From Hymenopus coronatus (taxonomy: Eukaryota; Arthropoda; Insecta; Mantodea; Hymenopodidae), in assembly GCA_030762935.1 (NCBI GenBank), contig CM060895.1, positions 38,000,001-38,064,000 on the forward strand: a DNA stretch of 64,000 nucleotides. Reading direction: 5' to 3'. Made by a program: the position numbers and the translations under genes. This document shows, one piece after another, positions 55,816 through 64,000 of the stretch; the stretch's first letter is position 1, and every line of letters starts with the position of its first letter. Under the pieces are notes generated by a model. The model had not been told where the DNA came from and did not search any database. It saw nothing but the letters and a program-made list of their open reading frames with translations.

Positions 55816-56794
55816 ATGTAAGTATAGTATGTTCTACCTTGCCTTGGGTGCTGTTTTTATGGGAAAGCGAGGGTCAGGGAGAAGAAGAGAGAGCTCATAG
55901 GCCTGTCTTTCCGCACTGTATTTCTCTGAGGTCCTCAGCCATTTTGGTGATGTAATTTACCGTGAACTAGCTGAATTACTAAGCGAAACACAGCGCACGT
56001 GCGTGTGTGTGAACTCCGGGATCTACAGTCAGAATAAAGCATTAGCATTGAAGCCACTACATGACAGGGTGTATTGCATACTTCATGTCTCAATATGGTT
56101 GTGTTTCTCTTCCGAAATTGCGCGAAACTTATCGAATCAAAACGAAGAAGCCAAGCGCCCAAAACCAGATTCGCGCACAATAGTAGATAAAGTACAATAA
56201 GGACTTAGAAGTTACACGAAGTGTTTGTACCATAACATCTTAGTTTAACGAATCTAAGCATAGAAAAGATAACATTAAGTATCCCGCAAGATGACACTCT
56301 TCAGTATGAGAATTCAGCGGGGAATAATATCTCGGATACTTAGAATGATATGATAAAATATATAAATAAAATATTTTCTTGCAATTAGTTTCCAGAATGT
56401 GCTTCCTAGTTATTAAATACAATCAGATTTGAGAGCTACAAAAATCAGGCTAATGAGATTCATGAAGAAAACAAATTAATTCACGAACTCTTCATATCTT
56501 ATTATACAATATCAGATTGACTATTTTGAACTAAAGGAGTTATGTTTTATACCAGAGTGACAGAAGTACATTCCAGGTAAAATAGTAAGCTTCCTGAAGA
56601 ATTTTGGAACGAAAACAAACTTTTCAAGAAATTCGGCCTTCAGGTAATGAACACTACTCATTGAAAACGCTACGAAATTTTTAAGTGTTGTATTTTATGT
56701 AACCTTTTTTCCTGTGTGTTTTCAAAGATAACATTTATTATACCTCTACTCTTTCAGTTATTTTACAATTTAAGTATGTTAATTTTTCTGTTTT
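55816..56794. other. Intron 1, unassigned part
   Basis: Nothing recognised; short open frames lack support. Confidence 0.4.
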
Positions 56795-57659
56795 TACTTT
56801 CTCTATACGAACTATGTACATTGTGTATAGAGAAGGTATTGTAATGCACCCAAAAATTCGATACCGAGATTTCACCGGAAATACGTGTTTTGGGTCTCCC
56901 TGAATCCAAAACAAAAAGCATTTTTGGAAAAAGGTGCGTGTGTGTGCGTGTATGGAGAGTAGGTATAGCTCAAAAATGAAAAGACTGTTAAAAACCAAAC
57001 TTAATATTTACGTTTAGTATCTTCCAAGAAAGCGACACGAAGATTTTCAAAAAAAAAATCCTCCACCACAAATACTCTTTACATGGAAACATTTTTTAAA
57101 ATTTCGTTTTTCTCAAAAATTGCTCTAACGATTTTCATTAAAATATGGTACCTATATTAAAGATAATTAAGTCACAAATAAAATGTATATTTTTATTTTT
57201 CTGGAAATAGTCTGAGGAAACGTCTTTATTTTGTATGAGTTTTATAAAATGTTGTATAACGATAAAATCGTAAGAGATAAGACAAAAAATTTAATACACA
57301 AATAATGTAGATCTCGTTAAAACACACAGTTTAAGTTATAAACCGTATTATTATGGTTTTACGTTTTTAAGATATTCATTGTTATTGGTTTCAGTTTTAA
57401 ACTACCTAACTTTTCTTAAGGGACCATGCAAAGCGAACCAAATCTCAATTGTTTAAAAAAGGGACCAATATTTAAAAGATCTGACTATCCCTTTAGCATG
57501 ATGTATTCCCTTATTTCCCTTCCAGTTACAAGGATGCAAGAAGTAAGACCAATTCTGCTAATTTTTATCTCGATTAGCATGAAGTAGATAAAGGAGCAAT
57601 GTTTTGTAATAATATTTAGTAATTGTAACAGCCAGAGAAAGTTATGGAACACATCAAAC
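56795..57659 (-). repeat. HINE-like element, full-length copy in intron 1
   Basis: Hairpin TTCTCTATACGAACTATG...GTATAGAGAA, GTGTGTGTGCGTGTATGG microsatellite, middle, and a slightly decayed end CAGAGAAAGTTATGGAACAC. Confidence 0.85.
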
Positions 57660-57958
57660 TTTTTTTCACACAAAGAATGGTTTAGCTTGCGGGGAATTTA
57701 GTGAAATGTTCGTGGTAAATTTCCATATTGAATTTTGTGGTGAATATAATATTTTCTGTACTTACCACAGCTGATTCGTGGTGAAAGTAAGGATGCCAAT
57801 CGATTTATTTTACTCTATTTGGAGTATTCACAACGATCACTCGTGTGTAATTGAACAATGCAACTTACTCAGCATGTCTTGTATTTAGGGTTATCTGTTA
57901 TCAATTTGTTAAGTTAAACGTCAGAAATACTATGTAAAATAAAATAGAATGAACTTAC

Positions 57959-58070
57959 CAGATAGCGGTATTCCGTATGACAGCGTGTTGAGAACTGGCA
58001 GCTCGTCCCACATCCACATGCTGGTGGGCGATAGTCAAGTTTCTCTCTCGCCAGCTACATTTTCACTGTG
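57959..58070 (-). other. Probable 5' UTR exon (exon 1) with a short upstream ORF
   Basis: Donor CTG|GTAAGTTC at 57959 on the same strand as the gene, about 2.7 kb before exon 2. Spliced to exon 2 it contributes an ATG at 58019-58017 opening a 27-codon frame (MWMWDELPVLNTLSYGIPLS...). That frame crosses the junction and stops at 55278-55276, overlapping the main ATG out of frame. It cannot join the main frame, so I read it as 5' UTR. The 5' limit is arbitrary; no transcript evidence is available. Confidence 0.45.
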
Positions 58071-58237
58071 TAGGCTTGTGCAGGTTCTTCTGCTGGCGCT
58101 ACAAGAGTGGGGTTTCCCATCTTAACCTCACTTCCTGTTCCAAATACCGCGTATTCTTTAACTTTCCATGAAATTGCCTTAACGTTTTCAAACAAATCTC
58201 GCCTTTTCTCTGCAGACATCCCTTGTACGATTGGCAC
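58055..58237 (-). CDS. Unrecognised small ORF upstream of exon 1
   Basis: A 60-codon frame (starting MPIVQGMSAEKRRDLFENV) with a coding-like composition: mixed charged and hydrophobic residues and an A-E-E-P-A-Q-A-Y end. It is on the gene's strand and stops 35 bases before the upstream ATG of exon 1. I know no family for it. It may be an upstream ORF, a pseudogene scrap or chance. Confidence 0.25.
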   Translation of the reverse strand: MPIVQGMSAEKRRDLFENVKAISWKVKEYAVFGTGSEVKMGNPTLVAPAEEPAQAYTVKM

Positions 58238-58449
58238 ACTTCAACATGAGTTTTGCTTCTTCTTTTAGCTAATAAAGAACTGATTTGCAATTGTAGACTA
58301 ACGACTTGATTGCAAGAGTAAAATGACTATTTTAACCATCATTTCTTAATGATGGAACCATACCAGAGAATAACAATAAGTCCAGTTCCATACACATCAA
58401 ATAACAGACTTCAACCTTGACTAAGGAGGGTTTTAGTATTGCTTTATCA

Positions 58450-59263
58450 ACACCTACTATGTTAAACACATAGTAGACAGAGATAATGCAGTATTCCATC
58501 AAAAATTCCACAGAATTCACTAGATATACAAATTTTAAGGTCCCCTGTATCCAAAAGAAAAATATTTTTAGAAAAAGGTTCGTGTTTGTCTATAAACACA
58601 ATAATTCAAAACGAAAAGTCAGTAAAATATCAAACTTTTACGATGTGACAAATTGGTGACACGAAGATTTCAAGAAAATTCCCTCACACCCTTTACATAG
58701 AAAACATTTCGAAAATATTGATTGATTGAAAATGGCTCTAACGATTTTGATTAAAACACCGTATATTAAAGACATTTGTATGACCAATAAAATGTATATC
58801 TTGAATTTTCTGGGAATAACCTCTGAAGACCTCTTCATTCAGGAAGACTTTTACATAACTGGTAAACCGCAAGGCATAGGAAAAAGTTAGTACACAAAAA
58901 TGTAGATCCCGTTAAAACCACAATTTATGTTATATACATTCTTTTCGTGGAGTTGACCATTTCCATCATATTCCTTGTTATTGTTTTCACTTTTAAAATA
59001 CTTAAAACTTTTCTCATACAGGAATTTGTCAATGTCTGTCCATACAAATTTCAATCACATAGCGACTAGCTTTTAAAAGGTTTTGACTATCGTTTTAGCC
59101 TAGTGTGTTTCATTATTTCTCTCCTACTTACAAGGAATCAAGTAATAAAACCATTATTATGCTAATGTTTTCCTCAATCAGCATGAAGTAGATAGAAGTT
59201 TAAGCTTTCTAACAATAATTTGTTATGGAATGTAAAAAATTCATGTAATTGGAACGCATCAGA
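58450..59263 (-). repeat. HINE-like element, full-length diverged copy
   Basis: Hairpin now centred CTACTATGTTAAACACATAGTAG, short 'gttcgtgtttgtc' in place of the microsatellite, middle, and diverged 5' end 'ttcatgtaattggaacgcatcaga'. Confidence 0.8.
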
Positions 59264-59449
59264 TTTTTTTTTGTAATAATTTCTAAAAGTAACTCTCGTC
59301 TAGAGATTTCACAACGTATATGATGTGAAATTTTGTAACCGTCTCTGTTTCTTCACTGGAAATATTACCGCCCAATCATATTTAATTATATTCAGCTCTT
59401 GTGTTACACTAGTACCACCACTATTACTACTGCTCTACTGCTATCAGCC

Positions 59450-59521
<72 letters not shown>

Positions 59522-60040
59522 TATTATATTGCTATAAATAGCGGATATCTCCAAAATATAATAATATGTATAAAATGTTATTGATACATACTTTAAATTT
59601 GATTTAATTAATTATAAAGGAAATGTATAATTATTAATCAGGGAGTAAGACAAATATGTTATTATCTCCCATACTTTTTAACATTTATTTCAAGATATGT
59701 TGCAAAGATGGAAGGAACCTGGAATTAAGACTACTGGGAGGACTAATGGGAAGACTACTCAGTATATTTTAGTGAAAATACAAAACATAGAGCATAATCT
59801 GTAAAGAGCTACCTACATGTGTACTCCATCAGATTTGCCAAGCATACAGTTTTAAAATCTTCACTACAAAATCAGTGACCATCACATTCCAAGGAAAACA
59901 CCAGACAGAATAAACATTGTCCAAGAGATTCAACATTTTACTTAATTTTGGTGTGAAATTTCATGCAATTATGACAGAGATATGCAAAATAAGTTACGAA
60001 GACAGCAATCAATGAGTGATACCCTCCGAAGAGCATTTGT
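59264..60040. other. Unassigned AT-rich spacer with a TTA tract
   Basis: Nothing recognised except the microsatellite at 59450-59517. Confidence 0.4.
59450..59517. repeat. (TTA)n microsatellite, about 22 units
   Basis: Nearly perfect trinucleotide tract. Confidence 0.95.
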
Positions 60041-60301
60041 CGGTCCACATGGCCGCGCTCGCTAAAATGCATCGTGGTGCACGGGATCGTGGGTTCGAGT
60101 CCCGTCTTGGGCATGGGTTTTTGTGTGTTTGTTAATGTATATATGCACGTATGTATGTATGTGTATTTGGAAGCAAAAATAAATGGTAAATCAAATAGGT
60201 CTACAAAGGAAATGCATGGAATCTGAAAAAATTAGGAAAAAGGAATACAGCACCGGAGTCTCCACAACCCTTCAGAACTGTATTTATTTATTAAAAAAAA
60301 C
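60041..60301 (+). repeat. tRNA-derived SINE, 'CCGCGCTCGCTAAA' family
   Basis: GGCCGCGCTCGCTAAAATGC, then GATCGTGGGTTCGAGTCCCG, TGTATGT-rich body, 'aatacagcaccggagtctc' and a short A-run. A HINE-like 5' end starts immediately after. Confidence 0.8.
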
Positions 60302-60302
60302 G

Positions 60303-60721
60303 GATGTGTTCCATTCACATGACTTTCTCTACATCTCTGAACCAAATTATTGTTAAAAATCTAATGCTTCTATTTACTTCATGCTAATTGAGAAAAAATT
60401 AACAGAAATCGTGTAATTACTTGGGGGTGAGGGGATTTTCTTGAAAATCTTCGTGTCGCATCCTTGGAAGAAACCCAAACTTAAATTGGTATTCAACGGT
60501 CTTTTCGTTTTTGAGTTATCGTGTTCACAGACACACGGGCACACGGTCACACACACGGACCTTTTTGTGAAAATGCTTTCTTCTTTTTTTTTTTTTTTTG
60601 TTGGGGGGTACAGGGGAACCCAAAACATATATTTCCAGTGAAATCTCGGTATCGAATTTTTGGGTGGAGTACAATACCTTGTCTATACTCTATGTACATA
60701 GTGCGTATAGAGAAAGTAAAA
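60303..60721 (+). repeat. HINE-like element, internally deleted copy
   Basis: The first 120 bases of the family (GATGTGTTCCATTCACATG and ACTTTCTCTA), then a jump to 'ggggattttcttgaaaatcttcgtg', microsatellite, T-run, hairpin and ATAGAGAAAGTAAAAA. Only the two ends survive. Confidence 0.85.
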
Positions 60722-60901
60722 AAGAGCACGGATTGATACACAGATGAATTTATAAAAAATCAGAGATTGCCAGTTCTTTACGATAGCGAGGCCTGAACAG
60801 TGAAACAGAAGGACCACGGCCGTATACAATCCATAGAAATTAACTTCCTTAGGCCACTACTGGGACACATGCAACTGAACATTCTAAATGAGGAAAAAAA
60901 T

Positions 60902-61713
60902 CTGATGTGCTCCATTCACATGACTTTCTCTACTTCTGTGTAAAAAATTATTGTTAGTAAGCTTATTCTTCTATTGACTTCATGCTAATCGAGAAAAAAA
61001 TATAGCAGAAATAGACTCATTATTTGCTTCCTTGTAAGTAGAAGCGAAGTATAGGTTAAAGTGAAGTCAAAAGCAGGTTACTAGGTGACTGAAGTTCCTT
61101 TGTTTGTATGGACACGAGTTGACAAATTCCTGTAAAAAAATACAAGTTTTTTAAACCTGAAACCAAAAACAAGGAATGTCCAAAAAACGATAAACTCCTA
61201 GAAAAAAAATGTATATAATATAACTTGTATGTTTGAATATGCTCTACATTTTTTGTGTGGTAATTTTTTGTCCATTTCTTACGGTTTAGCAGTTAAGCAA
61301 AATTCCGTAAAATTCATCCAGAATAAATAAGTCTTCTCGGAAAATTCTAAGATATACATTTTATTTTTCAGGTAAATATACGATATTTTAGTCAAAGTCG
61401 TTAGAGCCATTTTTGAGCAATACAAAATTTTCGAAAAAAGTTCCATGTAAAGGGTAGTTGGGAATGGGAGACTTTCTTGAAAATCTTCGTGTCCCATCCT
61501 TGGAAGATACCAAACTTAAATACTAAGTTTGGTATTTAACGGTCTTTTCGTTTTTGAGCTCTGCTGTCCACAGACACACACACGGACCTTTTTCCAAAAT
61601 TTTTTTTTTGGATTCAGGGGGACCCAAAACATGTATTTCCGGTGAAATTTCGGTATCGAATTTTTTAGTATCTCTATACACTATGTACATAGTAAGTGTA
61701 GAGAAAGTAAAAA
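60902..61713 (+). repeat. HINE-like element, full-length, first of a tandem pair
   Basis: 5' CTGATGTGCTCCATTCACATG, full middle, palindrome TACTAAGTTTGGTA, short CACACACACGG, hairpin CACTATGTACATAGT and GTAGAGAAAGTAAAAA. It runs directly into the next copy. Confidence 0.88.
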
Positions 61714-62407
61714 TATGATATCTTTCGTTCACACGACTTTCTCTACATCTCTAACAAATTATTCTTAAAAAGGTTATTCTTTTATCTACTTCATACAAAT
61801 AGAGATAAACATTAACAGAAACGGTCTTATTACTTGCTTCTTGTAAGTAGAAGGAAAATACGAGAATACACTAGGCTAAAGCAATAGTTGAATCTTTTAA
61901 AGCTGGTTGCCATGTGGTTGAAATCCATTTATATGAAGGACCAGGAGTTTACAACTTTCCGTGTTGAAAAAAGTTTAAATAGTTTAAATCCGAAACAATT
62001 AAAAAGGAATATCCCAGAAATGGTTAATTCCACAAAAAAACGTATATCACATAAATTGTGTGTTTTAACGTATTCTACATTTTTGGTGCTGTAAGATTTT
62101 GTCTATCTCTTACGCAAATTCAGCAAAATTCATTTAGAAAAAGAGATCTTGAGAGGCTTTTCCCAGAAAATTAAAGATATAGATTTTATTTGCCATATAA
62201 ATGTCTTTAATATACGGTATTTGAATCAAAATCGTTAGAGCCATTTTTAAGAAAACCAAAACTTTCTACATTTTTTCCATGTAAAGGGTATTTTTCTCAA
62301 AATCTTCGCGTCGCATCCCTGTAAGATACTAAACTTAAATACCAAGTTTGGTGTTCTACCGACTTTTCGTTTTTGAGTCATCGTGTTCAGAGTCACACGG
62401 TCACACA

Positions 62408-62441
<34 letters not shown>

Positions 62442-62587
62442 ATACACACATTTTCTAAAAATGCCTTTTTTGGATACAGGAAACCCTAAAACATATATTA
62501 ACCGTGAAATATCGGTATCGCATTTTTGGGTGGAATGCAATACCTTCTCTGTAAACTACTACATAGTACGCGTAGAGAAAGTAAAAA
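61714..62587 (+). repeat. HINE-like element, full-length, second of a tandem pair
   Basis: Starts 'tatgatatctttcgttcacacg' right after the previous copy's end and carries a (CA)n expansion at 62407-62437, hairpin and CGTAGAGAAAGTAAAAA. Confidence 0.88.
62407..62437. repeat. (CA)n microsatellite inside a HINE-like copy
   Basis: About 14-15 CA units at the family's usual microsatellite position. Confidence 0.9.
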
Positions 62588-63454
62588 TTGATAAATATAG
62601 ACGTAATTGCGAGAGCAATTAGATATAATGAATAATATAAGATTTCCAAAATGTTACTGCTGCACAGACCAATTTGTCGAAGAAAAGCCGAGACAAAGAT
62701 GAATTGAATTATTATTATTATTATTATTATTATTATTGACTAACCAGATCACTGGCCTCACACATTCGTGTATGTCAGAAACGAAGGTCTATCTGAGACA
62801 AAGCTCCACTTAGACCAGGGAATGCACTATCCGAGGAGCTATCCTTCCTTGAGAATTTCCATTAGGTCAGTATCTTGGTTGCTACCCTCCTGTGATTATG
62901 CAGAGATTAAATTAGATTAGAAAGCATTATGTAGTTTCATTTTGCCAGAAAGCCACTGAACATGGAACTTGTCAATGTTTAAAGTTCTTCGTATTGCTCT
63001 TATCTTTCGCTTCTACATAATATATTAAACTATTGAAAGTTCTCTCCTTTTAAGTAATTTTGTTTTCTCATAGAAACAGTGTGTAGGACAGAAGTTGAAT
63101 AGATAGAGTCAGACTGAATAATTCAATGCCATAGCCTGGATTTGAACCACGGATCTCCCGGTCTCTAGCCGGTTACTTTAAGCATAACCCCATTCCTGAA
63201 TGAAGAGGGCTCCTGGGCAATATTCCGCCATTTCGTGATTTCGTCCTGCAGTGTCATCTGTTGTCGACGAGCCTATCCCTCGTCACCATGGCGCATAGCG
63301 GCGAACTCACGAACTAGAAATTCAGTTCCTGTTAAGGAAATATCGTAACGATGCTCTGTGCTCCACTTAGGGGCCACAGGAAATAACTAAGGTTCCATGA
63401 ATCCGGAGAAAACGCTTTCATAAAAACTCGCGCGCATACGTATGTGTGTACATT
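62588..63454. other. Unassigned spacer with TTA tract and a tRNA-like head
   Basis: A (TTA)n tract at 62707-62737 and the reverse tRNA-like head at 63115. Otherwise nothing recognised. Confidence 0.4.
63115..63200 (-). repeat. tRNA-like SINE head, 'GCCATGGTAGCTCAGTGG' type
   Basis: The complement reads 'accgggagatccgtggttcaaatccaggctatggc', a good T-arm, like 31291 and 39690. Confidence 0.6.
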
Positions 63455-63690
63455 TTAAGTTTTATTTATGGACTTTCTTTAACTGCTGCTGTTCTCACCG
63501 TCCGATTCTACCATGGGCTTGGAAGGTCATTAAATTTTGCTCAGAGGCCTCTTTATCAGGCAAATTCGACACCGGACCAACAGCTTTACCTCCCTTTCGA
63601 ACGAAGCCATGTTAAGGATTTTTACGCCAAAAAGGAATCATCGTCCTCTACCGAGTTTGAACCCTCGACCTTGGGAACCAGAGTAGCATG
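63455..63690 (-). repeat. tRNA-derived SINE, 'AGAGAGGCCTCTGAGC' family
   Basis: The complement has GGTCGAGGGTTCAAACTCGG (B-box), 'aaaaatccttaacatggctt', 'agaggcctctgagcaaaat' and 'gcagcagttaaagaaagtccat'. Third copy of the family. Confidence 0.75.
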
Positions 63691-64000
63691 TTATCCCTAT
63701 ATAACGGAGGTCGATGTGTGTGCATGGGTGCTCGGTTTGTGTGTTTAAAGAACAAATAAATAAATATCAAACTGAGTATTCAAGTTCAGCATCTTATAAT
63801 TATACCTTTCAATAAAGATAGTTTCAAGATTTCCAAATAAATATCCTTGCTTCAATGTCATCTGCGAACTAGTGACGTTGTTATTATTATTATCATCATC
63901 ATCACAACCTTACAGTCACCGTGAACTGCTCGAAAGTGACGAAGTAGAACTATTTCTATTCAACAAGACTTCAAATGAATTAGTTCTTTCAAGAACTAGT
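63691..64000. other. Unassigned window end
   Basis: Short HINE-like traces around 63765-63800 ('caaactgagtattcaagttcagcatctt') and an ATT/ATC repeat near 63883-63904. Nothing else seen. Confidence 0.35.

Noticed and set aside
59325..59584. Open frames with poly-I or poly-Y
   Set aside because: Translation of the TTA tract.

Overview
This window reads as nuclear DNA from a large, repeat-rich insect genome. It is AT-rich, the one convincing host gene has GT-AG introns of several kb, there are four mariner-type transposons and several tRNA-derived SINE families, and most sequence is decayed dispersed repeat. A hemimetabolous insect such as a cockroach or termite is my guess from overall style; no sequence here names the species.

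Host genes. One gene on the minus strand spans about 22 kb (roughly 58.0 to 36.3 kb). A probable 5' UTR exon ends at 57959. It is followed by a signal-peptide exon (55298-55198), a second coding exon (45188-44778) and a large terminal exon (38063-36311). All splice sites are canonical and both coding junctions are phase 2, so they join in frame into a predicted 751-residue secreted protein. It has a four-cysteine N-terminal module. Its long C-terminal part repeats an M-x-F-P motif, usually just after a basic site. A well-folded tRNA-His(GTG) gene lies on the plus strand inside the last intron.

Repeats. The dominant element is an unnamed non-coding family, called HINE-like here, about 830-880 bp when complete. 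I count roughly 35-40 copies or fragments in both orientations; adding up their coordinates gives about 20 kb. Each complete copy has a subterminal ACTTTCTCTA near its 5' end, a CA/GT microsatellite near its 3' end, and a terminal hairpin ending in TAGAGAAAGTAAAA. This layout recalls non-autonomous Helentrons (HINE/DINE-1 type). Other elements have landed in these copies: SINEs at 10.5, 11.2, 11.7 and 19.2 kb, a mariner at 48.4 kb, and a LINE at 50.7 kb that itself carries an intact mariner.

Layout. 0-15 kb: dense HINE-like copies with SINE insertions. 15-26 kb: mostly unassigned AT-rich DNA with SINEs, long microsatellites and a promoter-like block at 21.4-21.7 kb. 26-31 kb: two full HINE-like copies around a decayed mariner. 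32-34 kb: three spaced copies of a CCAAT-containing module and an old HINE-like copy. 35 kb: a probable LINE remnant. 36-58 kb: the secreted-protein gene and its repeat-filled introns. 58-64 kb: more HINE-like copies and SINEs.
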